Below, in pieces: positions 16,689 through 27,516 of a stretch of DNA of 64,000 nucleotides (its first letter is position 1; each line of letters opens with the position of its first letter). The notes under the pieces are model-generated. The model was not told where the DNA came from, searched no databases, and saw only the letters and a list, made by a program, of their open reading frames with translations. Position numbers and translations under genes: made by a program. The stretch is from Desulfonatronum sp. (lineage in GTDB: Bacteria > Desulfobacterota > Desulfovibrionia > Desulfovibrionales > Desulfonatronaceae), in NCBI GenBank assembly GCA_011049455.1, contig DSBL01000082.1, positions 1 to 64,000 of the forward strand. The letters run 5' to 3'.

Positions 16689-18071
16689 GTGAGTCCAAGA
16701 ATCGACGAGTTTGCGTTAAATCAGCATATGGCCGCGTTTCTCCGGACGGTTCCAAGCCCTCGCAACCGACCAAGGATTCTGGGGATCAATCCTTGGATTT
16801 ACGATTTTGCCGCATTCAACCTGTGGTCCCGACCCGTCGGTCTATTGGCCTGCCTGAGCATGCTGCGCCGCGCCGGGGCGTCCGTTGACCTGCTGGACTG
16901 CCTGGAACCCGCCGATGAAAGCGGCTTTTGGCCGTCGACACGAAACAACGGAACGGGGCGCTATCCCAAGACGCTCATCCCCAAACCCAACGCCCTGCGC
17001 TTCATCCCTCGCAATTTTGGCCGCTACGGCCTGCCCCCGGCACATGTCGAATCCGTTCTGAAGCGGTTTGCATCCCCGCCCGACGCCGTGTTGCTCTCCT
17101 GCGTCATGACCTATTGGTATCCCGGGATCACGGCCATGATCCGCCTTGTGCGCCGCATCTGGCCTCGAACGCCGATCATCCTGGGCGGCATTTACGCCAC
17201 GCTCTGTCCGGATCATGCCCAGGGTCAGGAGGCTGATCTTGTTTTGCCGGGCCCCTTGGAACTCGCTGACAATTGGAAGAGCTTTTGGCGATTTTTGGGA
17301 TGCGAACCGCCTTTGCTACCGCGAAACGCCGGCTTTGAACTGGCTCTGGATCTGTATGCCCGGCCGGATTTTTCCGTTTTGCTGGGTTCCAGGGGGTGTC
17401 CGTTTGCCTGCCCCTACTGCGCATCCAAACAGCTTTTTACCGGATATTGGCATCAATCCGCCTTTGATCTTGCGCAAGCCCTGGCGAAAGAATCCGCAAG
17501 GGGCGTGCGGAATTTTGCTTTTTACGACGACGCGTTGCTGGTGGACGCAAAAGATTGGCTGATTCCATTTATGGAGAAGTTGTCGCGAAACAACGTTTCT
17601 TTTCGATTCCATACGCCCAATGCCGTCCATATTCGTTATCTGACGCCGGCCTTGTGCCAGTTGATGCGCCGCGCTGGTTTTCAAACCATCCGTCTCGGCC
17701 TGGAAACCTCGGCTTTTGAGGCTCGCTTGGATGAAAAGCTCAATGTGGAACACTGGGTTGCGGCCCTGGAGGCCCTTTTTGCGACTGGATTCACCGCGGA
17801 ACAAATCGGCGCGTACGTTTTGTTCGGTTTGCCGGATCAGGACATGGACGAGGTCCGCGAAACCATTCGCTTTGTACGCAGTTCAGGACTTCGGCCGCAT
17901 TTGGCCTTTTACTCGCCCATTCCGGGGAGCGCCCTTTTTTCCCGTGCTTGCGAAACATCTTCCTACCCCCTAAAGGACGAGCCGCTTTTCCACAATCCTT
18001 CTCTCTGGCCCTGCGTGCCCGGGGGATTTTCCTGGCAGGCCAGGGATCAATGGCGACGGCTGACCTGTTAA
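16689..18071 (+). CDS. B12-binding radical SAM protein (orphan)
   Basis: About 460 aa. The N-terminal half resembles a cobalamin-binding Rossmann domain (GLLACLSMLRRAGASVDLLDC, IILGGIYATLCPDHA). A radical SAM core follows with the cluster motif CPFACPYC and SPASM-free C-terminus. The product is unknown. The start is uncertain: GTG 16689 avoids overlap with the previous gene, ATG 16728 and ATG 16635 are alternatives. Its neighbours give no pathway clue. Confidence 0.82.
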   Translation: MSPRIDEFALNQHMAAFLRTVPSPRNRPRILGINPWIYDFAAFNLWSRPVGLLACLSMLRRAGASVDLLDCLEPADESGFWPSTRNNGTGRYPKTLIPKPNALRFIPRNFGRYGLPPAHVESVLKRFASPPDAVLLSCVMTYWYPGITAMIRLVRRIWPRTPIILGGIYATLCPDHAQGQEADLVLPGPLELADNWKSFWRFLGCEPPLLPRNAGFELALDLYARPDFSVLLGSRGCPFACPYCASKQLFTGYWHQSAFDLAQALAKESARGVRNFAFYDDALLVDAKDWLIPFMEKLSRNNVSFRFHTPNAVHIRYLTPALCQLMRRAGFQTIRLGLETSAFEARLDEKLNVEHWVAALEALFATGFTAEQIGAYVLFGLPDQDMDEVRETIRFVRSSGLRPHLAFYSPIPGSALFSRACETSSYPLKDEPLFHNPSLWPCVPGGFSWQARDQWRRLTC

Positions 18072-18151
18072 TTGGAATTGTTTCTCTTGGCCTGGCTGGA
18101 AAAAGTCTTTATTTTCAGTTAATAAAAATGATCACGGCGATATGAAGCCAG

Positions 18152-18173
18152 CCATGCCGATGACGCGGCATGG
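18152..18173. other. Perfect 8-bp inverted repeat upstream of treS
   Basis: CCATGCCG-N6-CGGCATGG lies 58 nt before the treS ATG. No T-tract follows, so it could be an operator or an mRNA 5' hairpin rather than a terminator. No firm promoter was seen in the 159-bp gap. Confidence 0.4.
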
Positions 18174-18230
18174 AGAAAAACGCACTGAAGCAGACAGCAT
18201 TTGCCAAACACTTCACCTTCGGGAGCAGCC

Positions 18231-21200
18231 ATGGCCCAAATCAAACAGGCCCGGCTCCTTGACGATCCGTTGTGGTACAAGGATGCCGTTGTTTATGAAG
18301 TTCACATCAAGGCTTTTTTCGACAGCAACGCCGACGGAATCGGCGATCTGCCCGGCCTGACTCGCAAATTGGACTACCTGGCTGATCTGGGCATCTCGGC
18401 CATTTGGCTGTTGCCGTTTTATCCCTCGCCGCTGCGCGACGATGGCTACGACATCGCGGACTATTTCAGCGTCCATCCGCAATACGGCACGATCAAGGAC
18501 TTCAAGACCTTTTTGCGCGAGGCCCACAAGCGCGGTCTGCGCGTGATTACCGAGCTGGTGCTCAACCACACCTCGGATCAGCATCCCTGGTTTCAACGCG
18601 CCCGGCACGCCCCGCCCGGTTCGGCCTGGCGCAATTTCTACGTCTGGAGCGACACCCCGGAGAGCTACCAGGACGCCCGAATCATTTTCAAGGATTTCGA
18701 AACCTCCAACTGGTCCTGGGATCCAGTGGCCAAGGCCTACTACTGGCATCGGTTCTACTCGCACCAGCCGGATCTGAACTTCGACAACCCCCAGGTGGGC
18801 AAGGCCCTGTTTCGGGTTATTGACTTCTGGATGAAGATGGGGGTTGACGGCATGCGCCTGGACGCCGTGCCCTATCTTTATGAACGCGAGGGCACCAACT
18901 GTGAAAACCTGCCGGAAACGCACCAGTTCCTCAAGGATCTGCGCTCCCACATCGATGCGCGTTACCCCAACAGAATGCTGCTGGCCGAAGCCAACCAGTG
19001 GCCGGAGGATGCCTCGGCCTATTTCGGCGACGGCGATTCCTGCCACATGGCCTTTCATTTTCCGCTCATGCCCAGGCTGTTCATGGCCTTGCACATGGAG
19101 GAATATCATCCGATCATCGATATTTTTGAGCAGACCCCGGCCATTCCGGACAATTGCCAGTGGGCTTTTTTCCTGCGCAACCACGACGAACTGACCCTGG
19201 AAATGGTTACGGACGAAGAGCGGGACTACATGTATAGGATGTACGCCCGCGATCCGCGGGCGCGGATCAATCTCGGCATCCGCCGTCGCCTGGCCCCGTT
19301 GCTGGAGAATGACCGCAAAAAGATCAACCTGCTCAACGCCATCCTCTTCACCATGCCCGGCTCCGTGGTCCTCTATTACGGAGACGAATTGGGCATGGGC
19401 GACAACTATTATCTGGGCGACCGCGACGGGGTGCGCACGCCCATGCAGTGGAGCGCGGACCGTAATGCCGGCTTTTCCCGGGCCAATCCCCAAAAGCTTT
19501 ACCTGCCCGTGGTCATTGACCCAGAGTACCACTACGAAGCCATCAACGTGGAAACCCAGGCCCAGAACCAGGCCTCATTGCTGTGGTGGAACAAGCGACT
19601 GATCGCCATGTACAAGAGGTTCAAGGCTTTTGGCCGAGGGGAGATCGACTTTTTGCGCCCGGACAACCCCAAGGTGCTGGCTTTTCTGCGCCGCCACCAG
19701 GACGAACACCTGCTGGTGGTGGCCAACCTGTCCCGCCACTGCCAGCCGGTTCAGCTGGACCTGGAGGGCTATGCCGGATGGATCCCGGAAGAGGTTTTCA
19801 GCCGCAACCGGTTTCAGCCCGTGCAGGACGATTCCTATTCCCTGACCTTGAGCTCCTACGGCTATTACGTTTTTCAACTCATTCGCGCCCAACAGTCCGA
19901 AAAGATCGCGCACCTCAAGGAGCTGCCTGTGCTGGCCATCCGGTCGGCTGAGCAGGACATCTGGAGCGGCGAGGTCGGCCGGCGCTTGGAGAACCAAATC
20001 CTGCCGAGCTTCTTGCCGACCCGGCGGTGGTTCAGGGGCAAGGCCCGGTCCATCCAGCAGGTGTCCATCGTCGATGTCCTGGAGTTCAACCATTCGGATC
20101 AGGTCTCGCTGATCCTGATTGTGGACGTGGAATATGTCGAAGGCTCGGCCGAAACATATGTCCTGCCCTTGACCATGGCCTGGGGCGAGGACGCCGGGAC
20201 GATTCTGCGCCGGGAAGCGGCGCATGTGCTCAGCCGCATCGAGCGGAACTCCCGCTCAGAGACCATCCAGGGCGTCCTGTTCGAAGCCCTGTATGCCCCG
20301 GACTTCGGCAAACGGATGATCAAATTCCTGGCCAAACGCCAACACCTCAAGGGGCGGCGGGGCGAACTGCATGCCTGGCCCGGCAAAAACCTCCGGCAAC
20401 GCGATGTTCTGCGCCTGGAGCCGCAGCTGATGCGCCTGGAGCAGAGCAATTCATCCCTGAACTACGATTCCGAGCTGATCCTGAAACTCTATCGTCGGCT
20501 GGATCACGGGCCCCAGCCGGAGCTGGAACTGTGCCGTTTCCTCACGGAGCGTACCACGTTTTGCAACATCCCGCTGTATGCCGGCGCGTTGACCTATCAC
20601 CAGAACGGGGCCGAGGAGTGCGTTTTGGGCGTGCTGCAACAGTTCGTGCCCAGCCATGGGGATGCCTGGAAATACAGCCAGGACGCCCTGGAGCGGTTCG
20701 TTGAATTGATTCTGGCCCAGGGCACTCTCCTCGAAGTCCCGCAGTGCCCCTGCGGGTATTGGGATGTTCTGGGGGGGAACACGTCGCAGTCGGTGACCGA
20801 GCTGGTCGGTCCGTACCTGGAGATGATTGCCCTGCTCGGCAAACGCACGGCTGAGATGCACATTGCCCTGTCCTGCAAAAAAGACGATCCGGCTTTTGCT
20901 CCGGAACCTTTTTCCTATCTTTACCAGCGTTCCCTGTATCAAAGCCTGCAAAGCCAGCTCAAGACCGTGTTCGGATTGTTGCGCAAGAACATCAAGCGCC
21001 TGGAGCCCGATCAAGCAGAGTCGGCCCAGGCGGTCCTGGCTGCGGAAAAACAGATCCTGGAGCGGTTCAGAGCCGTGCACCGGCATAAGATCGAGGTGTC
21101 CAAGATCCGCATCCATGGCGATTATCACCTGGGGCAGGTCCTGTACACGGGCAAGGATTTCGTGATCATCGACTTCGAAGGCGAACCGGCCCGGCCCTTG

Positions 21201-21563
21201 AGCGAGCGGAGGCTGAAACGTTCGGCCCTGCGCGACGTGGCCGGAATGCTGCGCTCCTTCGACTATCTGGCCCAGATGGTCCTGCGCGACCAAATTCAGG
21301 TGCGCAAGACCGACGCGGCCCTGCTCGAGCCCTGGCTCGACGCCTGGTCCTCGACGGTTTCCGGCGTGTTTCTCAAGGCCTATCTGCTCGATGCCAAGGG
21401 CCGCGTCTTTCTCCCAAAGGACGACGCGGAGATCAAGAATCTCTTGGATATTTTCGTTCTGGACAAGGCCGTGTACGAACTGGGATACGAGCTGAACAAC
21501 CGCCTGGATTGGGTGGACTTGCCGCTCAAGGGCCTCAAAAACCTCACGGAGGTGACGATATGA
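18231..21563 (+). CDS. treS: Trehalose synthase / maltokinase fusion
   Basis: 1110 aa from ATG 18231, with GGGAG 5 nt upstream. Residues 1-540 are a GH13 trehalose synthase ([20 protein letters not shown]; nucleophile region [13 protein letters not shown]; acid [21 protein letters not shown]) interconverting maltose and trehalose. Residues from about 580 on are a maltokinase ([22 protein letters not shown]) that makes maltose 1-phosphate. This fusion normally feeds GlgE, but no glgE is in the window. glgB overlaps its end by 4 bp. Confidence 0.95.
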   Translation: MAQIKQARLLDDPLWYKDAVVYEVHIKAFFDSNADGIGDLPGLTRKLDYLADLGISAIWLLPFYPSPLRDDGYDIADYFSVHPQYGTIKDFKTFLREAHKRGLRVITELVLNHTSDQHPWFQRARHAPPGSAWRNFYVWSDTPESYQDARIIFKDFETSNWSWDPVAKAYYWHRFYSHQPDLNFDNPQVGKALFRVIDFWMKMGVDGMRLDAVPYLYEREGTNCENLPETHQFLKDLRSHIDARYPNRMLLAEANQWPEDASAYFGDGDSCHMAFHFPLMPRLFMALHMEEYHPIIDIFEQTPAIPDNCQWAFFLRNHDELTLEMVTDEERDYMYRMYARDPRARINLGIRRRLAPLLENDRKKINLLNAILFTMPGSVVLYYGDELGMGDNYYLGDRDGVRTPMQWSADRNAGFSRANPQKLYLPVVIDPEYHYEAINVETQAQNQASLLWWNKRLIAMYKRFKAFGRGEIDFLRPDNPKVLAFLRRHQDEHLLVVANLSRHCQPVQLDLEGYAGWIPEEVFSRNRFQPVQDDSYSLTLSSYGYYVFQLIRAQQSEKIAHLKELPVLAIRSAEQDIWSGEVGRRLENQILPSFLPTRRWFRGKARSIQQVSIVDVLEFNHSDQVSLILIVDVEYVEGSAETYVLPLTMAWGEDAGTILRREAAHVLSRIERNSRSETIQGVLFEALYAPDFGKRMIKFLAKRQHLKGRRGELHAWPGKNLRQRDVLRLEPQLMRLEQSNSSLNYDSELILKLYRRLDHGPQPELELCRFLTERTTFCNIPLYAGALTYHQNGAEECVLGVLQQFVPSHGDAWKYSQDALERFVELILAQGTLLEVPQCPCGYWDVLGGNTSQSVTELVGPYLEMIALLGKRTAEMHIALSCKKDDPAFAPEPFSYLYQRSLYQSLQSQLKTVFGLLRKNIKRLEPDQAESAQAVLAAEKQILERFRAVHRHKIEVSKIRIHGDYHLGQVLYTGKDFVIIDFEGEPARPLSERRLKRSALRDVAGMLRSFDYLAQMVLRDQIQVRKTDAALLEPWLDAWSSTVSGVFLKAYLLDAKGRVFLPKDDAEIKNLLDIFVLDKAVYELGYELNNRLDWVDLPLKGLKNLTEVTI

Positions 21564-23566
21564 ACCAAGCCGTAGCGGGAATCAGCCTGTTTTCGGAAAC
21601 GGATATCTATTTGTTCAAGGAAGGCCGTCATTTCCGGCTTTATGACAAGCTGGGCGCGCACCCTATGGAGGTGGACGGCCGGCACGGCACCCTGTTCGCG
21701 GTCTGGGCGCCCAATGCCGAACGGGTCAGCGTGATCGGTGATTTCAATGACTGGAATCATGACACTCATGTCTTCTATCCCCGGCTGGATGAATCCGGCG
21801 TGTGGGAAGGTTTCGTGCCCGGCGCGCATCATGGCCATCTCTATAAATACCACATTCGCTCCAAGCATCACCTGTACAGCACGGACCGGGCCGACCCCTT
21901 TGCCCGGCACACGGAAATGCCGCCGAACACCTCCTCGGTGATTTGGAATCTGGATCACCACTGGCATGACGATCCATGGATGACCGAGCGCGGGTTGCGG
22001 AATGCTTTGCGCGCCCCGCAAGCCTTATATGAAATGCATCTCGGCTCCTGGCGGCGCGTTCCCGAGGAATCCAACCGGTTTCTGAACTATCGTGAGCTGG
22101 CGGCCCGCCTGCCCGGCTATGTCCGTGATCTGGGTTTCACGCACGTGGAACTGCTCCCTGTCATGGAGCACCCGTTCTATGGCTCCTGGGGGTATCAGAC
22201 CCTGGGTTATTTCGCCCCCACCTCGCGCTTCGGCCCGCCCCAGGAGTTCATGTATCTGGTGGATCAGCTGCATCAACACGGCATCGGCGTGATCCTGGAC
22301 TGGGTGCCGTCACACTTTCCGGGCGACGGCCACGGCCTGGCCTATTTCGACGGGACCCACCTCTACGAGCACGAGGACCCGCGCCAAGGCTACCACCCGG
22401 ACTGGAACAGCTATATTTTCAACTACGGCCGCAGCGAAGTGCGTTCCTTTTTGATCAGTTCGGCCCTGTTCTGGCTGGACAAGTATCATGTGGACGGCCT
22501 GCGCGTGGATGCCGTGGCGTCCATGCTCTACCTGGACTATTCCCGGCAAGACGGTGAATGGATCCCGAACAGGTTCGGAGGCCGGGAAAACCTCGAAGCC
22601 ATTGATTTTTTGCGGGCCATGAACGAAGCCGTGTACGCCAACTATCCGGATGCTCAGACCACAGCCGAGGAATCCACGGCCTGGCCCATGGTTTCCCGAC
22701 CCACGGATGCCGGGGGCTTGGGTTTCGGCATGAAATGGAACATGGGCTGGATGCACGACACCCTGGACTATATGTCCAGGGATCCGATCCACCGGCGGCA
22801 CCACCACAATCAGTTGACCTTCAGCATCTGGTATTCCTTTGCCGAGAACTTTGTCTTGCCCATGTCCCATGACGAGGTGGTCTACGGCAAAGGCTCGTTG
22901 CTGAACAAGATGCCGGGCGACGAATGGCAAAAGCGGGCCAACCTGCGCCTGCTCTACGGCTATATGTACGGCCACCCCGGCAAAAAGCTGCTGTTCATGG
23001 GCGGGGAGATCGGACAGTGGTCGGAGTGGAGCCACGAAAAGAGCCTGGAGTGGCACCTGCTGGAGCAATCCGAACACCTGGGCTTGCAGCGCTGGGTGCG
23101 GGATTTGAACCATCTTTACCGCGCAGAACCTGCATTGTATGAATTGGATTTTGATCAGGCCGGCTTTTCCTGGGTTGAATGCAATGATGCCGATCAAAGT
23201 GTGGTCAGTTTTATACGCAACGGCGCTTGTACCAAGGATCTTGTGCTGCTGGTGGCGAATTTCACGCCGGTGCCGCGGATGAATTATCGTGTGGGTGTGC
23301 CCAGGGGAGGATTCTGGCGGGAAATTCTGAACAGCGACGCCCCCCTGTACGGAGGCAGCGGCCAAGGAAACATGGGGGGAGTGGAAGCGGCCCCTTTGCC
23401 ATGTCATGGTCACTATTCTTCTCTGGCTTTGACCCTTCCTCCTTTAGGAGTCATTTTCCTGAAAAGCGACGATCCTGGAAATAATGACGAGGTTTGTCGC
23501 AACGATTTGCTTGCGGATATCCCGGAAATGCCCACGGTGGATTTCTTTCTGAGAAGGCTGGGTTAG
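21560..23566 (+). CDS. glgB: 1,4-alpha-glucan branching enzyme
   Basis: 668 aa from ATG 21560 (GGAGGTG upstream, ATGA overlap with treS; the track start adds 17 residues inside treS). An N-terminal CBM48 ([23 protein letters not shown]) precedes the GH13 barrel with nucleophile [16 protein letters not shown], acid AEESTAWP and [13 protein letters not shown]. It introduces alpha-1,6 branches into glycogen-like glucan. It is somewhat shorter than E. coli GlgB, lacking the extra N-terminal domain. Confidence 0.96.
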   Translation: MNQAVAGISLFSETDIYLFKEGRHFRLYDKLGAHPMEVDGRHGTLFAVWAPNAERVSVIGDFNDWNHDTHVFYPRLDESGVWEGFVPGAHHGHLYKYHIRSKHHLYSTDRADPFARHTEMPPNTSSVIWNLDHHWHDDPWMTERGLRNALRAPQALYEMHLGSWRRVPEESNRFLNYRELAARLPGYVRDLGFTHVELLPVMEHPFYGSWGYQTLGYFAPTSRFGPPQEFMYLVDQLHQHGIGVILDWVPSHFPGDGHGLAYFDGTHLYEHEDPRQGYHPDWNSYIFNYGRSEVRSFLISSALFWLDKYHVDGLRVDAVASMLYLDYSRQDGEWIPNRFGGRENLEAIDFLRAMNEAVYANYPDAQTTAEESTAWPMVSRPTDAGGLGFGMKWNMGWMHDTLDYMSRDPIHRRHHHNQLTFSIWYSFAENFVLPMSHDEVVYGKGSLLNKMPGDEWQKRANLRLLYGYMYGHPGKKLLFMGGEIGQWSEWSHEKSLEWHLLEQSEHLGLQRWVRDLNHLYRAEPALYELDFDQAGFSWVECNDADQSVVSFIRNGACTKDLVLLVANFTPVPRMNYRVGVPRGGFWREILNSDAPLYGGSGQGNMGGVEAAPLPCHGHYSSLALTLPPLGVIFLKSDDPGNNDEVCRNDLLADIPEMPTVDFFLRRLG

Positions 23567-23624
23567 CTTACAGGGGAAATGAAAAAAGCGCGCGAGACGA
23601 GCTGAATCCCGAATCCCTAAGACC

Positions 23625-25139
23625 ATGTCCATTCAACGTTCCAGCGGCATCCTTTTGCACATCACCTCTTTGCCCTCGCGATTCGGCATCGGCGATCTGG
23701 GGCCGGAGGCCAAGCGGTTCGTGGACTTCTTGGCTCGCTCCGGCCAGAGTTGGTGGCAGATCCTGCCGCTCAACCCAACATCGTCCGTCCACGGCAACTC
23801 CCCCTACAGCAGCAGCTCGGCCTACGCCGGCAACACGTTGCTGATCAGCCCGGAGGAAATGCTCTACTCCGGGCTGTTGGAAGACCAGGATCTGGACTGT
23901 TTGCCGAGCATGCCCCTGGGCCGTGCCGATTACGATCAAGCCGAGTCTTTGCGCGCTTCCCTGCTACTGAAGGCTTTTGCCCTGCTGGACTCCAGGCCGG
24001 AAATCAGGGAATCTTTTTTCGGCTTTTGCGCTCGGCAGGCGCATTGGCTCCATGATTACGCGCTGTTCATGGCTCTGAAACAGTCTTTCCAGAACAGGCC
24101 CTGGTACCAATGGCCCGAGCAACTTCGCAGGCGCGATCCCCAGGCTCTGGGTGAATACAGCCTCTCTCTGCGCCCGGAAATGGATCTGATCCGTTTCGGA
24201 CAATATATTTTTTTCACGCAGTGGACCACCTTGCGTCGGTACTGCCAAGACCACGGCGTGCAGCTGATCGGCGACATCCCCATTTACGTCAACGAAGACA
24301 GCGCCGATGTCTGGGCCCACCCCCATGTTTTCAAGCTGGACGAAAACCTCCGGCCGCGTGTGCTGGCCGGCGTACCACCGGATTACTTCAGCGCCACGGG
24401 CCAGCTTTGGGGCAACCCCGTCTACGACTGGGAACAGCTGCGTGCGGACGGCTTTTCCTGGTGGCTGAACCGGATCCGGCACAATACCGAGATGTTCGAT
24501 CTGGTCCGGCTGGACCACTTTCGGGGGTTTGTCGGTTGCTGGGAAGTGCCGGCGGGTGAAACCACCGCTGTCAACGGCTCCTGGGTGGATGTGCCGGCCA
24601 GGGATTTTTTGCGGGCCGTGGCCGACAATCACACCCCCTTGCCCTTGATCGCCGAGGATCTGGGCACCATAACGGACGACGTGCGCACGGTGATGCGCGA
24701 ATTCGGTTTGCCGGGCATGAAAATCCTGCTTTTCGCCTTTGGCCCGGATCTGCCCACGAACCCGTACGCCCCGCATAATCATGAGCGCAAATGCGTTGTC
24801 TACACTGGAACCCACGACAACAACACGGTCCGCGGCTGGTTTGAGCAGGAAGCAGACCAGGAGACCCGCGCCCGGCTCGAAGCCTATTTGGGCGTCGAAT
24901 GCAAGGCGGACAACATCGCCTTGAAAATGGTCCGCCTGACCATGCAGTCCGTGGCAGATTTGGCGATTTTTCCCCTCCAGGACCTGCTCGGCATGGACGC
25001 CGGAGCGCGGATGAACATGCCGGGCGTGGCCAACGGCCATTGGACGTGGCGGCTTCAGTCGGGGATTCTGACGAATACTTTGGCCGAGAACCTCTTGACG
25101 TTAACCGCGCTCTACGGCAGGACTTCGCAACACCCATGA
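23625..25139 (+). CDS. malQ: 4-alpha-glucanotransferase (amylomaltase)
   Basis: 504 aa GH77 enzyme. Signatures are SSGILLHITSLPSRFGIGDLG, the active-site region VRLDHFRGFVGCWEVPAG, AEDLGTITDDV and GTHDNNTVRGWF. It transfers maltosyl and larger units between glucans, yielding the maltose or glucan pieces used by the neighbouring TreS/maltokinase and GlgB. It sits 58 bp after glgB and overlaps the next gene by 4 bp. Confidence 0.96.
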   Translation: MSIQRSSGILLHITSLPSRFGIGDLGPEAKRFVDFLARSGQSWWQILPLNPTSSVHGNSPYSSSSAYAGNTLLISPEEMLYSGLLEDQDLDCLPSMPLGRADYDQAESLRASLLLKAFALLDSRPEIRESFFGFCARQAHWLHDYALFMALKQSFQNRPWYQWPEQLRRRDPQALGEYSLSLRPEMDLIRFGQYIFFTQWTTLRRYCQDHGVQLIGDIPIYVNEDSADVWAHPHVFKLDENLRPRVLAGVPPDYFSATGQLWGNPVYDWEQLRADGFSWWLNRIRHNTEMFDLVRLDHFRGFVGCWEVPAGETTAVNGSWVDVPARDFLRAVADNHTPLPLIAEDLGTITDDVRTVMREFGLPGMKILLFAFGPDLPTNPYAPHNHERKCVVYTGTHDNNTVRGWFEQEADQETRARLEAYLGVECKADNIALKMVRLTMQSVADLAIFPLQDLLGMDAGARMNMPGVANGHWTWRLQSGILTNTLAENLLTLTALYGRTSQHP

Positions 25140-26242
25140 AACACGTTTTGATCATCATCGTCATGCTGGCGTTTTCGGGGGCATGGATCGCTTCGGCCCC
25201 CTGCGTCGAGGCCTCGTTGGATCAGGCCGTCCAGTTTTTTCAAGTTGAGAAAAACACCGAAGCCCTCCAGGCAGTGCAAGATTATCTACGCAAGAGGCCC
25301 GATGAACCCCGGGGCATGTTTCTGCACGGCTTGATTTTGGAGCGGATGGGGCAGACCATGGAAGCCATGGAAGTTTACCAAGATCTTATCCGCATTCATC
25401 CTGAATTTCCCGAGCCATACAACAATTTGGCCGGACTGCTGGCCCGTGAGGGACGCTACGAGGAGGCCAAAGAAATCCTCCAGCAGGCATTGCTGACCCA
25501 TCCCAGTTATGCCGCTGCGCACCAGAACTTGAGCAAGATTTATTCAGCCATGGCTAGTCAGGCGTATCGCCGTGTACTTGGAGCCAAGGAAAACGGCTTG
25601 CAGGTCAGCCTTGAACCGCTTGAAGAGCTTTCATCCTTTGACCGGCAGACCCTTTTGGCTGTTTCCGCCACGGCCGGGGCACCTCCTTCCTCTTCCCCTC
25701 CCTTGACTGAGGAAAAGTCTACAGCCGCTGAGACGCCCGTTGTTCCCCTGACTGTTGCTGAAGTGAGCAAAAATGAAGACCCAAGTCAGAAGCAGCCAGT
25801 CCCTGAGCCCACGCCGTCCGCCCGCGTTGCGGAAGAATTGCCGCGAACTCCAGAGCCTTCGAGAACGCCTGACCCAGTATGGCCGCAGGCATTGGATCTG
25901 CAACAGCAGATGAAAAGTCTGCTCCATGAATGGGCCAAGGCCTGGGCCAACCAGGACGTATCGGCTTACTTGTCCTTTTACAGTTCATCGTTTGTTCCGG
26001 AAAGGGGCTTGAGCCGTCAGGCATGGCAAGAACAGCGCAAGACCAGGGTCGCAGCACCCCCGTTCATCAACATTACTTTGTCCGAGGTCACGGTAACCCG
26101 ACAGAGCCAGGATCTTGTTCAGGTCCATTTTTCACAGCATTACCGCTCCAATGTCATCAACGACCAGGTTCGCAAGGAAATTCTCTTCAAGAAGGATAAC
26201 GGACAATGGCGCATTATCCGGGAACGACTCCTGCCGCGATGA
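25136..26242 (+). CDS. Secreted TPR protein with C-terminal NTF2/SnoaL-like domain
   Basis: 368 aa from ATG 25136, which overlaps the malQ stop as ATGA; the track start lies inside malQ. A signal peptide (MKHVLIIIVMLAFSG) precedes about three TPRs (residues 28-130, FPEPYNNLAGLLAREGRYEEA). A low-complexity Pro/Ser/Glu linker leads to an NTF2-like domain from about residue 260 (LHEWAKAWANQDVSAYLSFYSSSF, ending DNGQWRIIRE). The same C-terminal domain occurs in the next gene. It is probably a periplasmic partner of the L,D-transpeptidase; its function is unproven. Confidence 0.82.
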   Translation: MKHVLIIIVMLAFSGAWIASAPCVEASLDQAVQFFQVEKNTEALQAVQDYLRKRPDEPRGMFLHGLILERMGQTMEAMEVYQDLIRIHPEFPEPYNNLAGLLAREGRYEEAKEILQQALLTHPSYAAAHQNLSKIYSAMASQAYRRVLGAKENGLQVSLEPLEELSSFDRQTLLAVSATAGAPPSSSPPLTEEKSTAAETPVVPLTVAEVSKNEDPSQKQPVPEPTPSARVAEELPRTPEPSRTPDPVWPQALDLQQQMKSLLHEWAKAWANQDVSAYLSFYSSSFVPERGLSRQAWQEQRKTRVAAPPFINITLSEVTVTRQSQDLVQVHFSQHYRSNVINDQVRKEILFKKDNGQWRIIRERLLPR

Positions 26243-27456
26243 AGTGTCAACATCTGGGCATCTCCCTTGTGGCCATTTATTTGATTTGCGTTGGCGCAGG
26301 TTTTGCCCGGGCAGCCCTGGATTCGCCCTTTGTCCAGGATGCCGGTTTGAGCATATCCAAGCAGCCGGAGTCATCTTTGCTCAACGCCCTGGAAAACTTG
26401 AATGAACAGCAACTGGACCAAGCGCAGGGCCTTTTGGAGCAGCTGGTCCGGCAGACGCCGGATTTTCGGTTGGCCCACTTGGTCTACGCCGACATTCTGG
26501 CGGCCAAGGCAGGGCAGTTGACTGGTCTGGGCGCCGGGATGATTCCGGAATTAGAACTTGCCGGCCTGGAGGACGAAGCGCGGCGGCGCTGGCTGCACCA
26601 TTTGCGCCAACCGCCCAGAAAATTGACGCCTTCCAATTTGCTTCGTCTTGGAGCGAATCAGCCGTATGCGCTGGTGGTGGATTTGGAACTTTCCCGCATG
26701 TACGTCTTCGCGAACGACAGCCGAACTCTCCGTTTTGTGGACGACTATTATATTTCCGGCGGGAAACACGGGCCGGTGAAACAGCGAGAAGGCGATCAAC
26801 GCACTCCCGTTGGGGTATATTTTATTCAGGGGCATATCCTTGGCAGCAACCTGCCCGACTACTATGGGTGGGGGGCCTTTCCTTTGGATTATCCCAATGC
26901 CTGGGACCGCAGGCAGGGCAAAACCGGTTCGGGCATCTGGCTGCACGGAAACCCCGTCGGCATGTTCAGCAGGCCGCCCCAGGCCAGCGACGGTTGCGTG
27001 ACCATGCACAATCAGGATTTGGCAGTTCTCGCTCCCTTGTTGAAAACCGGACGCATCCCAGTGATCATTGCCCGAAATGTGGAATGGGCTGATCCCGAGA
27101 TCCAGCGTCGAATTGATTCGGAAATGGCCACTCGTTTGGAGAAGTGGCGACTTGACTGGGAAAGCCGGAACACTCAAGCCTATTTGCAACATTATTCACG
27201 GGATTTTCAGAGCGGGAGCCAGGATTATGCCGCCTGGGCCAAACACAAATCGCGGGTCAACGCAGCTAAGAAAAAAATACAGGTCAGGTTGAACAATTTG
27301 TCTTTTTTACGGTACCCGGAAGATCAAGATCTCATCGTGGCGGTTTTCCATCAGGACTATTGGAGCGACAATTACCAGTCAAAATCCGAAAAGCACCAAT
27401 ATTGGCGCAAGGAAAAAGATGGACACTGGAGGATTATCTATGAGGGAGCAAATTGA
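26239..27456 (+). CDS. L,D-transpeptidase (YkuD) with C-terminal NTF2/SnoaL-like domain
   Basis: 405 aa from ATG 26239, again an ATGA overlap; the track start adds 11 residues. Signal peptide (LGISLVAIYLICVGAGFARA), a helical TPR-like region, then a YkuD domain with the catalytic motif HGNP...ASDGCVTM (Cys nucleophile). A C-terminal domain (LEKWRLDWESRNTQAYLQHYSRDF ... KDGHWRIIYE) parallels that of the upstream protein. Such enzymes cross-link peptidoglycan or attach proteins to it in the periplasm. It is last in the treS operon. Confidence 0.9.
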   Translation: MKCQHLGISLVAIYLICVGAGFARAALDSPFVQDAGLSISKQPESSLLNALENLNEQQLDQAQGLLEQLVRQTPDFRLAHLVYADILAAKAGQLTGLGAGMIPELELAGLEDEARRRWLHHLRQPPRKLTPSNLLRLGANQPYALVVDLELSRMYVFANDSRTLRFVDDYYISGGKHGPVKQREGDQRTPVGVYFIQGHILGSNLPDYYGWGAFPLDYPNAWDRRQGKTGSGIWLHGNPVGMFSRPPQASDGCVTMHNQDLAVLAPLLKTGRIPVIIARNVEWADPEIQRRIDSEMATRLEKWRLDWESRNTQAYLQHYSRDFQSGSQDYAAWAKHKSRVNAAKKKIQVRLNNLSFLRYPEDQDLIVAVFHQDYWSDNYQSKSEKHQYWRKEKDGHWRIIYEGAN

Positions 27457-27466
27457 TTTTGCACCC

Positions 27467-27494
27467 TAAAGTTTTTGCACCTCCTTGCCGATAA
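27467..27494 (+). promoter_or_regulatory. Sigma-28 (FliA)-like promoter of the flgM operon
   Basis: TAAAGTTT and GCCGATAA match the flagellar sigma-28 consensus perfectly in both boxes; the spacer is one base longer than the E. coli standard (TAAA-N16-GCCGATAA). The predicted transcription start near 27501 is downstream of the longest ORF's start (27475), supporting the GTG at 27517 as the true start. Confidence 0.75.
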
Positions 27495-27516
27495 TAAATA
27501 CGAGGAGTATTTTTCG

